Positions 50,078 through 63,702 of a DNA stretch of 64,000 bases are shown one piece after another. How positions within the stretch are numbered: the stretch's first letter is position 1; each line of letters starts with the position of its first letter. Position numbers and translations under genes: made by a program. The notes under the pieces were generated by a model that was not told the origin of the DNA, did no database searches, and saw nothing but the letters and a program-made list of their open reading frames with translations. This DNA is from Phoebastria nigripes (taxonomy: Eukaryota; Chordata; Aves; Procellariiformes; Diomedeidae), in NCBI GenBank assembly GCA_035582835.1, contig JAYKAV010002765.1:105478-169477 (forward strand), written 5' to 3'.

Positions 50078-52065
50078 CTTCACATTGGCCCAGAGTAAAC
50101 CCCCTCCCAAGAAATTTAAGAGAGTCTTTCTCATTACTTCAGATATGAGCCCCATAAGATTTTACAATGGGCCTTGGTCAGCTTCAACTTTCTGCTGCAA
50201 GATCTAGAAAGAATGAGATGGGAAATGAATACTCATTCCTTAGTCCGAGGCCATGTTTCTCAAGCTTGGGTCTTCCCAGCTCAGATGAGAACACATCAAA
50301 ATGGAGCTCGAGTCTGGAGTTATACAGCACTGCTGTCATGAACCTTGTTTCATCCAATTTTATCAAGAGCAGCTTCTTTTTCTTACAGCTTAAGTAGGGA
50401 AGGAAGAGGAAAGAAAAACAAACCTTCTGCCCCTCACCCTCACTTCTGGGGGTGGACAGAGCCTCAGTGTGAAAAAACGGACTAGCACACCAACCCCCAC
50501 ATACACATAAGGGTCACCACCGATGTTAAACATGTTCTTCAAATTCCAAGTAGGGATCCCAGGCTGTGTATTCCCGCTCTGCCCACAGCAGCATTTTCCT
50601 TCCCACAAGGCACTAAATTACCTCCAGCACTGATAGGACAAAAGCAGTGCCACCATCTCCAAGGTGAAAGCAGAGCCTGGATTTTGCATGCCAGCTGAGA
50701 GAGAGAAGAGTTGTTCACTAGCTTGCCCAAGCCATAGCAGAAGAGTTAGCTTCCACTTCTCTCCTTCCATTAGGACCCATTTCCCTCCACAGTCCCACTG
50801 TGCAGGTACCACTTGTGTTTCCACAAAAGGGAAAGTGCTCGCTCTTTGAGGAGCTGCAGAAAAGCTGAGGTTCTGCTTCAGAAACACCACCAGTACCCCT
50901 TGTCCATAGATACCCACACTCCCTGTAAATCTGACCAATACCCATTCTTTCTGTTTCAAGCTCCTTACGGTTGTACCGTAAGAAAAAAAAAAAAGAAGGA
51001 ACATTAACCATTTATCCACGTCTTGCTGACCTGATGGAGAAAAAGAAAAGAAAGAGAAAAAAGGTTTCTAGAAAGCATTAGAGTGCATGACTCATTACTG
51101 AGGAAATATCATTGGGTCACATCTGTCTTCAGAATGAACTGGCACCTTTCAATGAAAAGTACAGTACATCTTGTGTCAACAAAATCCTTACCTATTACTT
51201 GGAACCAAGCCCCAGCTGCCAATTGATCTTGGCCTATGAAAGCTACAAACAAGATGGGATTTGAGCAAGAATCTGCTCACATGCAGAGAACAGCAGCAAA
51301 ACCAGGCAGTCAGGATCTGTGTCACAACAAGATCTGTGTTACAAATCTGATTATTTGCACAATGAAGCAGGAAAAAAAAGGAAAAGTGGAACCAATTTTC
51401 TTTACAGACCTTAATCCTTCCCTCTGATTCATATGTTATGTTCCTTCTTGCCTTATCTTGTCTGCTTTGACTGTAAGCTCTTCAGAGTTTTCTGCACTTG
51501 TTCAGTGCCCACCACAAGACCAGCTGATGAATCTCTGAAGGATTACCAGTGTTCAGCTCACCTCTAACTCCAAAGCTGCCTTGATCCGAAATGGACTAGT
51601 GATATTCTGATGTTAATGTTTAATTGTTCTCGTCTATAGCTTGTTTCACCAGTCCTAATGAACCGGTGGCTTCACAACACTGAACAAACTCAAAATCTAG
51701 CAAGCTGTTCTACTTCTGTTAGAAGAATAACTCCTATGGATTTTTTTCTTCAGATCAGCCAAAGGCTGATGTTGAACACTTTTCACCAAGAGGCTAAAAT
51801 ACAAGGGCATGCTCATTCTTCTTTTCAGAAAACACCATGTATAGGCTACAGCAGGGGAAAGGTCCTTATTACAAAAGGTAATTGCCTCATGTCAATTCTT
51901 TGCACCATTGTCTTCTCTTGGGATTAAGCGGCCATTCTCCAAAAGTCTTGGACCAGAACAAAGAGCCTTACGATCAAGCAGTGAAGACGGGCAGACATAG
52001 CTAATATCACCCAAGTTATTCAGGTTGGGTGTGCTGAAAAAAATCAAACTGAAGAACCAGAGCAA
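50078..52065. other. Non-coding stretch, no gene recognised
   Basis: A 133-codon minus ORF (50618-51019) begins with a signal-peptide-like MDKWLMFLLFFFSYG, but that part translates an A-rich plus-strand run, and the rest has two competing frames and no domain, so it is not called. Nothing else is recognisable. Confidence 0.5.
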
Positions 52066-52569
52066 AGACTGTGTGCAGCTTTAGGTGCCTCAATACAAGA
52101 AGGACATGTAATTATTACACTGTGTCCAGAGAAGGACGACCAGGAGGCTGAAAGGTCTCAAGAGCAAGACTTATGAGGAGCAGCTGAGGTCACTTGGTTT
52201 GTTCAGCTTGGAGGAGAGAAGGCTGAGGGGCGACAGTCTACTACTTCCTCAAGAGGGGCAGCAGAGGGAGAGGTGCTGATCTCCTCTCTCTGGTGACCAG
52301 CGATAGAACATGAGGAAATGGAATGAAGCTGCATCAGGGGAAGTTCACATTGGACATTAGGAAAAGGTTCTTCACTGAGAGGGTGGTCAGTCACTGGAAC
52401 AGGGTCCCCAGGGAAGTGGTCATGGCACCAAGCCTGTCAGAGTTCAGGAGCATCTGGACAANGCTCTTAGTCATATGGTTTAATTCTAGGGAGTCCTGCA
52501 AGGAGCAGGGAGTTGGACTCGATGATCCTTATGGGTCCCTTCCAATTTGAGATATTCTATGATTCTATT
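52066..52569 (+). mobile_element. CR1 LINE, 5'-truncated 3' end (sense)
   Basis: The plus-strand sequence shows standard CR1 landmarks in order: CAATACAAGAAGGACATG (YKKDM of ORF2), GTGTCCAGAGAAGG (VQRR-like), GGAGGAGAGAAGGCTGAGGG (LEERRLRG), then [20 protein letters not shown] and the RVPREVV block. The 3' UTR has GTTGGACTCGATGATCCTTA and TGGGTCCCTTCCAA, with the tail GATATTCTATGATTCTATTA. Frame changes and stops, plus an N at 52462, show an inactive copy. A minus ORF at 52203-52394 is only a shadow. Confidence 0.96.
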
Positions 52570-55500
52570 ATCTGCACTTCAGTCACATTTCACCTTGTAT
52601 CTTTTCCCCAATCTCACTCTCATCTCTCCTTCTCTGCTGCCATTACATTTCTATTTTCCCTATTTTTTTCATCCGGCTCTATTTCCCCTCTTATTGTTCC
52701 AATTCCTCTAGTTAATACCTGTTCTCCTGCCTTTGATCCATCTCAATTACTTAGACCATGAGTGATTTTGGTCAAAGGCTGTCTGGCATTCTGGGGCTGA
52801 AAAGTGCACAGCTGATCCCTGTTGATATCTAGTTATGACAGTAGAAAAAGCAAGAAAATGCAGCATCGGCATCTGCCAACTGTACTTGGGCATCTAGAGA
52901 CAGAACAAGATGAACCAAATATGAGTTGACAGCCTTAAAATATTATCTCATCCATATTATTTTCATTTTAGGCCTTCATTAAAGCCTGTAATTTAGATGA
53001 TGACATGTTTCTGTCCTTTGCAGAAATGCAAACAAGATATTTTGTGCATGAAAAGTTTGACATTGGTGGAGTGAATTATAGGGATATTGATGTACTTTAC
53101 TTTCTCAAAAGGTTACTGTGATCTTTTGTTGATTAAGAGACATGATGTTACTAAGATAAATGCTTCAGTTGCTATTAACAACATCTCTCAGTGAAAAATC
53201 AAACATTTTTACACAAAGTGCTGAATAAGATAAGGAAAGGATACTTGCGATGTCAAAGCAGGAGGTCTATGACCTTAGTGATGCTGCATTGTATCATAGT
53301 ATAAATGTAAATGCTTGATTTATGCAACATCAATGCACTAGTCTTCACAACTCGGAAATGAATAAGCATGAAAGGCACCTTTAAGAAAGTTTCCTCCAGG
53401 TGATACCCTTTACATCTGCTGGCCATCTTGTTCTGTCAAGTGAAAAAGGTATGAAGGAAAAGAAGCTACCAGCAAGACTAAATGTAATTTTAATAAAAAA
53501 AAGAACTGCTATTTTGTATCATGGTTTGAGATGAATTCAATATGCCTCTTTTTGCCATAAAGATACTGAAAGTGAAAAGAAATTAATCTAAACCAGACCA
53601 ATGCTAACTGGACCCAAACCACTCCAAGCATATCTGACATATAACATAGAGGTGCTGACTTCAGTTCAAGGCGATAGCCACTTCTTTTTAGACACCCTCA
53701 TTCATATCCCACACATGAGCTTTTTCTACCCTCTCCAAAGACATGCAATTCCTGTCCCCAGGACTGATGCATTTGTTGAAAACATGCCAGACAACCTCAG
53801 CTTTCACCTAGCCGACTACAAACTCCCACTGGTTAACTTGAACTTGCTGTTCAGAGGACTTGATTTAAAAGATGGAGTGTAGTAAGGAGGTGCAGAAAAG
53901 CTACAAACGGTTATCATTTGATCAGAGAAGGCCTGGAAAGGGGAAAAAAAATCTTTATCCCATCTTGACATACATGTATGAAGACAACTATAATTTCAGT
54001 GACACGGTGAAAAATCTAAACAAAGACTAAAAACGTGAAATGGAGTCTTTGTAATGAACCGATGCATAAAAGCTGGATCTAAATGCACGCTTTTGAAATT
54101 CAGGTCTGAAAGCAGATGCATACACAACAGCACAAGATTGTTTTTATCTCAGTTACAAAAAATGCCACACTGATAGAAGAGGAGGGGGATACCAGCAGAT
54201 AGTTGAGAACGGATGTGAACAGGCTGCCCTTTCCCACTCACAGGGCTGACTTGGGTGCTCATGAGAACTGCCTGACAATTGAACGAAGAAGCATTTGAAC
54301 TTAGACTGCTTCAGTGAAAGAAAGTTTGCACAAAGAAGGATATCCACAAAGCAATTACTCTTTACTGTCAGCTTCACTGACTTGAGAGCTCCTTCGCATT
54401 GCTGCTGAGGCGAGAGCATTGAAACTGAAGGACTACAGAATTTACCAGCACTGTTAGCAGCTTTCAGAGTTTTTCTCTGGTTATCCCATATAGTTATTTA
54501 AACTAATTAATCTCCATTTTTTATTGATTGTTCTTTATTTGTTTGGATTTACCCCTAATTTGAAGGATATTGAAGAGGACTGGCCAAAATAAGAGGCACC
54601 CAGGATGGTATTAGGCTCCCATGTAACCCAATTCATTGTTTAGAAGAAAAGGGAGCAGCTACCTGACATGCAGTAGCTGGACGATAAACAGCCAGTGACT
54701 ATGGAGCACATTTTGGGAGGATCACTGGTAGGTCAACAGCTTTCAGACATATATGAGTGCATGTATGGGAATACAGGTACACTAGTTTTCTCCACAGATG
54801 TGGAGAAAAAGATAAAATTCCTTGAAAACTGTGTTCAGTGGGTTGAATATTCCAATACCTGCGATTTGAAAATGTTTCATTTTATTACTCTGACTCTAAA
54901 GACTAATTCTTCTAGTTAAATATAAGGATCCCACAGGAACTATGAAGATAAATAAAAAGGTCTTGATCAAAACCCAAGGATAAAGGGATGGGAGAAGGGC
55001 AAAGATGGCAATGAGACAGAACTACAACTAGAATATTACGGGCGCCAGCAGTCCAGCCATTGCCCAGTATTTTGCAAACTTTAAAAAAGGATGATTTTCA
55101 GAAGGTATTCCGGGAGAAAACATAAAGGGGCTTTGCTTTATGTGAGAAACTACATGCAAGGTTGAGGGGATATATGGGAAAAGGCATCTCTGAAATCTAA
55201 AAAGTGGATAATGGAAGAGGTCATTGTAGGCCAGCTGGAATTAGGAGATGAGATTTTTGAAAGGAAACAGAAAATGATGGATGAGATGGTTGGCACAAGG
55301 CTTTATTTGTGATATAAATGGTCCTCATTTGAAAGTAGGAAACTGAGACAGACAAGGGAAAGGCCAGAGACCAAGAAAAAAACCAATAGCTTGTTTCTTT
55401 GGTTAATCATTTCAGGTTTCCAAATCTTCATAGCACTCCCAGTTTCCTCTGCAGAGTACTCATCAGTCACCTGTTATTTCCTCAGCTTGTATTTTTCCCT

Positions 55501-56297
55501 CCACAGGTCTGTATAAGGCTAATCTGCCGTCGCTGAGCAGTTTGTGGGCACTGCACTCACATTTACATCTGCTTGTGATTCCTGTGTATTTTTTTTCCAA
55601 CTCTACTGTAAGTCTCAGGCACATGACAATTTTAAGATGTGCATCGTTTTCCCTTGGACATACGTATGTCACACGGGCAAGGCGTGTGTTTATTCCCAGT
55701 GATGCTTTACAGCTGCCCTCAGCATCGAGCGCTCAATATGCACATGCAGAGATGTGGACTTGAGGAGTCCCTTGAACAACACGTGGGAACGACTGTATCG
55801 CAAACACCCTTTCTCCTAGGCTTCCCTTTTGCTTTTCAGATGAAGGCCCTTCTTTCGCTCTGGCAGACGAGGGCAGCCGTGCTAGTGAGCAGTGGCAGAT
55901 GGAGAGCAAAACAACAGTGCCACCCTCCACCCACTCCTCCTTCCCCACATGCTCCTCAGCGCTCAGGGGCCACTGCTCTGCCCAGGACACACGAACAGGG
56001 AGCCGCCTGCTCCTGCACACTGGCAATATGGCCAGGGCTAACCCTGTCCTTAAGTGGTAATAAGGTCAGGCAGCATCCTGTCACTGCGGGGCTTTCCCGG
56101 GCAGGGAGGAAAGCGTGCGCGAGCTCCCACTGGTAGCCATCAGGTTTACATGATGTGAATGCACATATGCCCTTACTGCTGTTTTGCCTCCTGCCTTTTA
56201 ACAGCAATTGTTCCCATCAACCTGTCTCTTTGCGAATTTGTCACGTTTTCCAAAGAACAGATTTGGAGGCTATCTAGTTGCTTCTGTGAAATAGATG

Positions 56298-56339
<42 letters not shown>

Positions 56340-57905
56340 AAAAAATCCAATTCTGGAGTAGTCGGGGTTTTGCTGATGGTTCCCACAACATAAATCCAGT
56401 GCTGGGTTTGGGCAGCACAGCCCACAGTTGAATTTGGACCTACAAAAATAAATGTAGCCCAGATTGTCTATGAAAGAAATGCTTCTACTGCAAAAATGGT
56501 AGCACATTTGAAAGATGAATGGGAGTTGTGCTGCTTGAAGCACAGGTTCCAGCAATCCCTGGACTCACAAAAGCAAGTCTGCTTTATGATTATTTAGAAA
56601 AACAGGAGGAAAAATATAAGTGGGAGAAAAAAAAGCCCAAATGTGCAGACTGCTACATTTTGGAAGCTACAGTCTGGCGCCTCCAGGGAAATGCAGAGCT
56701 CTGCTACTGATGAACCAGTGGAAACGACATCAGCAGATACCACGTCCATGTACAGGATCCTACATAGGACATAAGTTACTGAATAAATACATTCCTTAGC
56801 AGTTCTAAGAGACAAGCACCCAACTTATTTGGTACTAGCTGGTGAGGCAGGCAGGAAAGGAACAGTACCATTACACAGAGCCATGGCAAAGGAGGGTCAA
56901 ATGGTGGCAGAGATACTCGAGCACTGCCACGTGCTGCTGTCACTCAGGAATTAGGTGCAAGGCTGCATCAGCATGTTAAAGCAAGGTGGCATCAACAGAG
57001 ATGAAGCCTCCCAAAATGAGAGGAAACGAAGTAGTGTAAGATGTTTCATTGCAGATCTAAGGTCGTGTCCCTGAAAACGCCGTCCATGTTGAGTTTATAA
57101 GACAATCACGCTGTTTCCCACATACTTCAGAAACAGACCGATAGGAGGGGTCCTAAGGGACCAGTAAGTCCCAGTTAGGAACACTGGCCGCAGGTCAGCC
57201 TGATCACAAAACCCCTTTCTAGCAGCCACTGTACTGGAGTACATCTCTGAGAGCCAGCTGCTAAGCAGACTGTGTAACCAATCTGCTATGCTCAAGGGAT
57301 GATTGCTCTCATCTCCAAGCCAAAAATACAGCTCCTGCCATGAGACGCTTATTCTGTGCGGTCCCCTCCGCAGCTTTGAGGAGGAAAGCAGAGACATAAG
57401 GAAAACTGGAGTGCAACATCCGTGTCCCCAAACACTGTGTCTCTGTGTGGGTTATTAGGGGCTCGCCCTCCTTCTGTTTATCTGGGATTGTCCCACTTCA
57501 GCCCCAAAAACAGACCTCAAGTTTTAATCCTGTCAACTGTCCTGACTTACTGCTTTGTTTAGAAATGGTCCACTGTCAGCCATTGTTTGACTTTAATAAA
57601 GATTTAGCGACTAAATACAGCCATTAATTACAGTCACATTCACACCCACATTTCTGGGGATGTAATGCTGGAAGATATGAGCTCAAGCATTTGTTTCTTG
57701 GTTATCGAAGAGAAAATGTTTATATTTTCAATTTTTTTCCCCCTCAGTGTTTTCAAACAAAACAGGAAAGCAATCTCTAATTGTTATTTCTTTAAACATT
57801 TGCTCAACAATGAATTCATTCAGCCTTTTTACAGTAAATATCACTTGCCTACATGTGAGATCATTACTCATCACTGCAGAGCGGGTAATAANATCAGGGA
57901 ATAAG
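52570..57905. other. Non-coding stretch with long poly(A)
   Basis: No supported exon. The ORF at 53601-53882 is moderately protein-like but lacks splice sites and a known motif. The 165-codon ORF at 55639-56136 lies in a locally GC-richer segment and overlaps minus ORFs of similar length, so neither is credible. Segment 57540-57720 looks repeat-free and homeobox-motif-rich (TTAATTA), possibly conserved non-coding; this is untested. An isolated N is at 57892. Confidence 0.5.
56301..56337. repeat. Poly(A) tract, 37 nt
   Basis: Uninterrupted A37 then GAAAAAAA, preceded by GATGATT. There is no gene body, AATAAA at the right spacing or flanking duplication to mark a processed pseudogene. Confidence 0.9.
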
Positions 57906-58005
57906 ATGGCAGCAGCAGACAAGAATCAGTATGTTCCTGCATTTGGAGAGCCACATCTCATCTTGGTACAACTTCACTCAGAGGAGAAGCATGTGCTTTC
58001 ATCGG
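57906..58005 (+). CDS. Possible start exon (plus strand)
   Basis: AAGATGG gives a good Kozak context (A at -3, G at +4). The following 33 codons read MAAADKNQYVPAFGEPHLIL and end EEKHVLSS before CGG|GTAAGG, a strong donor. There is no CpG island or promoter motif upstream, and the frame is also open upstream of the ATG. No family was recognised; chance is a likely explanation. Confidence 0.17.
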
Positions 58006-61000
58006 GTAAGGATGTGGCCTTTACCTTAACTCTTATATTAAATTAACAGAAAGAGAGGGAAACTCTCAGGTCAAGCACTAGGTTGCAAACTGCACCGAAA
58101 GTGCTGACAGAGCTAATTTTCACTTGTGCCTTGATATTTTTCAAGTGACTGATTTTAAAAATAAATTGCTAGCGATGCAACTGCATGAATACCATGTTTG
58201 TTTATTTTCACGTCAGTGACTGAGAAGCTGTAAATAGGTGTGACAGCTGCAGCATCTCCTCTGTTGTCACCGCTCTGCTCCTCCTGCCAGACAGGCGGCA
58301 AACGGGATGGCTACTAGGACTGACAGGAGCATAGTATGATCCTCAGGCAAAGAGTTATACATGAGCTGTATTACTCTTAAACCGAGGCTGGGGTTTCTGT
58401 CAAAATCAGCTCTCAGAGAGATGCTGCTTATTTTGGGGGAAGAGCACACCCCGTTCTGCCAGCTGGTCAAGCTTTACTGAAATGGTGCAGAGTCTGACAG
58501 TCCCAGTTTTCCAAACTTCAGTAGGATCACCTGATAGATTCATTTTGAAGAAAATTACACCGTAGCTAAAAAAAAAAAAAAAAAAAATTATTCTCAGAGC
58601 TTGATAGTCATGAATCCAGTACTGAAAGGCAAGGCTGTGAGCTTAAAGCTGTAACTTCATCAATATCCAGAAGAACTCGAGGGATGCTCTGCGCATTACC
58701 TGCTGGGCCACCTGACTGCACACACGTGACATAAGAAGGATTTGCTGCTTTGCCTCTGCCACCCACGGCCAGTTTAAGCTTCCCCACTGAGGAAGCGCCA
58801 AATTGGGAATCAGTTCTCCCTATGACCCTTATCTCCTCCGTGGCATCACAGGGAAGTCCTGCCTACCTCTCTGTATCCTTTATTTGCAGGTGAAACTTTA
58901 CATTCTTCATAAGAAGTTTTGAAGTTTATGAGAATGAAGATCACGTTAGAAGTTGAACCGAGTAAGTGGTAAGTCACTGCTGTATGTGGCAGTTGGACAA
59001 CGACCCTGGAATACATCAGTAGCCTGGAGCCACCCATAGGCGACAGACACAGCCGAACTGTCTTTGGTTGCCACCCCAAGCGTGCATGCCCATGCTGGCC
59101 CAGCCCTGACGTGCAGCAGCTTGCACTTACAGTCCTTCTCCTCCCTGGTCATGCCATGGTCCTGCAGGACGGAGTGCAGACATCACAGATGATCNCAGTG
59201 TTTGGGTGCAAGGTCTCAGTCATGTCTCACCAAAGTTGACCATATATGCCCGACCACTGCTTATATTGTAAGGTTCCAGAGATCTCTAGAATAAGTATGG
59301 AGATGCACCCATAACCTAAATGTTACATATTTCTGTGAACAAAGATATCATGGATGTGGTGGAGTCCAGCTGAATTACCCTCTTAGCCTTTGTGCCACAC
59401 AAGGTATGAAATAATTTCTTTTTTAATTAAAAAAGCTAACACTAAAAAATTATTGAATCTGTTTGTATCAATGAAATTATACTCTTGGTTAGGCAAGGCT
59501 AAACTTATAGCGTAAACCTATGTGATTAGTTTTCTAATGGCAAAGATCAGGTGGCAAGACAAGACCAACTTTCATTTCAGAAGAGACTCTCCTAATTCCA
59601 TTTATTCTCCTCTAGAACTGAATTTAAGGTTTTTTGGAAATGGCAAAGCCAACAGTTACTAAGCCAACAGTTTTAGAAATAATTAACTGGCTCTCAGGAG
59701 CTGGCCAGCATTCTCTACATCAATTTAAATCATACCATGCTGCGTGCTCAAGGAAGACATCAGAGTTTGGCCAAAACTACCTTTGCTAGCTGTCTCCCAT
59801 TTCCTTTCACTTCTTCAGCATTCCCTGTGGCATATGCTGGTATCTGAAGTCTTTGAGAAACAGCAAGGGGTTGCTATCGTGGCAGCCTAGACAGCAGCTT
59901 ACATCAGCATGTTGTCTTCTGCCTTCTCCATGCCCTCCTCTTCTGCCAGCTATGAACTGTGCAGACCAGAGGTCGGGAAGCAAATGTTTTAGAGGCAGGA
60001 TTGTTTATTTAGTCATCCAAATGCTCAGCTTTAAAGCACCGTTAAGGGTATTAAGTACACTAAAGCGATAAGCAAGAGATGCACCATGAAAACCACCCAT
60101 GCTGAAAATCACAGCTGGCTGGGTAAAGAAGGTTACCTGTGAAAGTATAAAGCACATTTGTAAGAGAAGTCAGGAGGTGCATACCTTTTCTCACACGTCA
60201 TAAGATTACAGGAGAAATGAGTTGCAAAACTACCTTGGAGAACAAGGGAGAGAGAGCACAGCAATTCAATTTCTTCTGCTTCTGTTTCATGTCCGTGAGA
60301 AATGCCAGAGAACGCACCAGGAGAATAAAACATCTGCCACCCTGACAACAAATCAGTGCAGGATTTCACCGCCTTGCCCATCTGCACTGTTTCACAGCAT
60401 GCTCAATCAGATGGCTCAGAGACCAACACAGAATGAACCATTTCACAGCCTGGACCCTATTACAGAACAACCATTTGCCATGCCTTAATGTTAATAACCA
60501 CATATTCAATAAAGTTTTCCTCCAGATCTGTGGGGGGAAACATATCATAGGACAGACAAAGAGAGAGGAGTGTTTGTGAATGCATTTTCAATATTTTTCT
60601 CCCAAGCAACTGCTGGGCTCAGCATCTAGAGAAGAGAATTCAGAACTTTTCAAGTTGAGGTTGTAAGCTGCTCTGCTCCAGCTGGAGAGCGACCAAAACA
60701 CGAAACGGTGCAGAAGGGGTGACACTTCCATTCCTGGGGGTTTAGATTCTACATCTATCACCACTCACTCTTTTTACTACACTTATACCTTCAGTGACTG
60801 TAGCGTTTTAATCTGCTGCTCTGTTCCGCTTTCGTCTCCTGTCCCTGAACAGAAGAAATATTTACTCTTTGGATCCCATCTTCCAGATCTAAGCTTAAAT
60901 CTTTGTGGGATTTGGACTTGAGCTGGTGCAGCTATAGCATCTGAAATAATTTACAAAAGGTAAGGATGAAGGATATGAGAGACACAGAAAGAAGATACCC

Positions 61001-63665
61001 AAAAAGGACAGCAGACCTGAGTTGTATGCGTGTGTGAAATGTTCTCCTTTCAAGAGAAAAGGTGGGAGAAAATCCCTGAGAAGAGTCCAGAAAAACTTAG
61101 AAGGAGGGGAAGACAGAGAGAGGAAAGGAGCAACCTAATTTATTTCAAGTGGAGCTCACTTTTAAAGAAAAGCTATTACAATACCTCAAAATGCTTTGCC
61201 ACTTATTGCAGATTATCAAGGGACTTAATTATATACTTCATTTAAACAGAGGTGTAGTTCTGAGGATTACACACACACTTTAAGCATACACTTAATTGGG
61301 GGCTGAGAGAATTTAAGTGTGATCAGCTGCTCCAAGGCCTTGGGTTCAGCTGCACTCTCAGAAATCCTTTAAAACTTTACATTTTAACATGTTTACTTCC
61401 TCATCAATTCGGTTGTTACTTTTTCTCTTTGAATATGCACCTCAACACATCTACACAACAGCCAAAGAGACACGGTTGTCCTTTCTACTTCCATGCAGTG
61501 ACTCTGTGGGGCTGGTATTTTTTTATCACTCCCAGAACCCAGCACATCTCAAGGCTCAGCACATCTTCCCATGTTTTGCAAATGCTCATTCAGTTGTCTG
61601 GCAGAAAAAAAAGCCACAGTGGAAGTTGATGGACTGTTCCCCCTTTCCTAATATTTGAAAGGCTTACAAGCAAAATTACAACAAACAGAACCAGCTGAGG
61701 TTAAAAGCTTTTTTTTTTTTTTTTTTCATATTTTTTAAAACATTTCCAAACTGGAGATAATCTCTTTGCAAAACAAAAAGAATTGACCCTGTATCTAACA
61801 GCCTACTGCAAAGAGGCATTGAGCTTTTCTGAAGCAACTGTAACATTAATGTTTTCTAATTAGCTGCTGCTTGGCAGGTTTTGGTTCTGGCAGCTACAAG
61901 GAGTGTGGAATTCAGCTTTCAGAATAGAAAGACTAAAGATTCAGCCTAAGAGTACATGTCATTTCAAACAGCCGGTGCTGTGAGACAGACCTGAAAGCAT
62001 CGTGTGGGTGTGCGAGCCAGCGAGAGAAAGGGTGGGTAGTGACTACTGCTAACAGCATCAGTTCTGGCTGCCGTGTACATGGCACATGGTCATATTTGCA
62101 GGGAGAGATCTTCCACCCTGTGTTGCCTCTGCTCCCTGTAATCCTTCCAAAGCTGCAGAGCGTATATTCAATAAGTGTTCAGTGCTCCTGGTCTTGGCAT
62201 CACAACTGGTCATGGGGTTTTCCCCTATTCAGTGCTCAATGTAGGGACAGGTATTGTTCACTGCAGCACCTGAGGGTACAGAAGAGCACACCCTGGACAC
62301 TCAGCACCTTCAAAATAGATGGCAAGGAGTTCACACACTTCATTCTGACCCTTTTTGTATCCAAGCGCTAACAACTTGCATATGCAATGTCAGCATCATG
62401 TTTGCCAAAGGCTTCCACTGCATTTATCCTGCTGCTACTCCACGGAAATGGAGCAACTCCTGAAGTATCCACCAGCACGAGAAGTAGATCAAGCCACTGA
62501 TGGGTGACATGACTATCATCAGTTTACAACCAATTTTCAAGGACCTTCCTTTCACACTTGAGTATGTATCTACTTAAAACAACAGAGCGCCATCACTATT
62601 TCAAAAGACACCTTTAAAAAACATCACCCCTGTGAACAGTGGAAGGGGTTAACACTAATCCCATTTAGGATACTACACTCATCAAACCAAGAAGCCTGCC
62701 GAAATGACAGAGGACTCCAACAGACCTCACTGGCTTAAGGAGACAATGCAATTCATAACAGAAAATACCTTCAAGGAAATAAGTCCCAGCAGACAGACGT
62801 AGCAAGCTAACAGAGCTGGTCAATGCTGAATTTACTTGGGTTGCTGTTCTAATTTTCTGCTTTCCACATCACTGCACTTCATCTGAAATCTCTATGTTTT
62901 CTTTGACCAATGATTTAATTTGATGGTTTACTATCATGGTCACCAAAGCATGATGCTGCTTTACTAAATCCCATGCAACCCTTTGAATCATTTGGAGTTT
63001 TTTGGCTTTTGCCAAACCCGGGCCCTACCTGGGAATAAGGTTAGGAAGGTGGTGAAACTAGCTTCCTAATGGCCAACATCCATCCCATTTCCAACAAAAC
63101 TTAAAACAGAACCTCCATCCCCGTGTTTGCAGCTTATCAATTCTCAATGAATTGAGAAATTCAGCCTAGATTAGCCAAAAACAAGCTTAAAAAAAAAAAA
63201 AAAAATAATCTATAACTAGTTTAGATTTTCTAGCCTATGGATCCTGAGGACCCAATACCATTGGTTGCTACCCAGAAACTCAGTTCTCATCAAGTCTGCC
63301 AAGAGCATTACTGCTCAGTATATGACAGGGTTGGGCTTTTACTGCTAAAGAAATACCAGGCACCTAAACAAGCAAGATGTTTGGCATGAATGTAGTGCTG
63401 CTTCAGCCTTCATTCCGCTTACCTGCCATCTGTAGCTATTTTCTGTGTAGAATAGGACCCCAGCTGTTCCTGCCATCAACCGTGTTGTAAAAGGCTCCTG
63501 CTTTATCTTTGTAATGCATGTGAATGTGTCCATTTGCAGCCATCTTACAAACCTCCTTTCCACATTCAACAAAGATGGAAATACATGAGATCTGCTCCCT
63601 TTGTGAACTCTTTAGCCTGTATCTGCTGAAAATCATGTAACTGATTAAAAAAAAAAAAAAAAAAA

Positions 63666-63702
<37 letters not shown>

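Noticed and set aside
50618..51019. Minus ORF with signal-peptide-like start
   Set aside because: The hydrophobic start comes from an A-rich plus-strand tract. The rest lacks a domain and a second frame is equally open.
52203..52394. Minus-strand ORF within the 52-kb CR1
   Set aside because: It is the antisense shadow of the CR1 ORF2 remnant.
55639..56136. 165-codon plus-strand ORF
   Set aside because: It overlaps minus-strand ORFs of 97 and 83 codons in a GC-richer segment where stops are rarer, and has no domain, conserved motif or splice context.
56281..56337. Poly(A) as tail of a processed pseudogene
   Set aside because: No gene-like body upstream, no suitable polyadenylation signal and no target duplication. 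The same applies to 63647-63698 and to the poly(T) at 5800.
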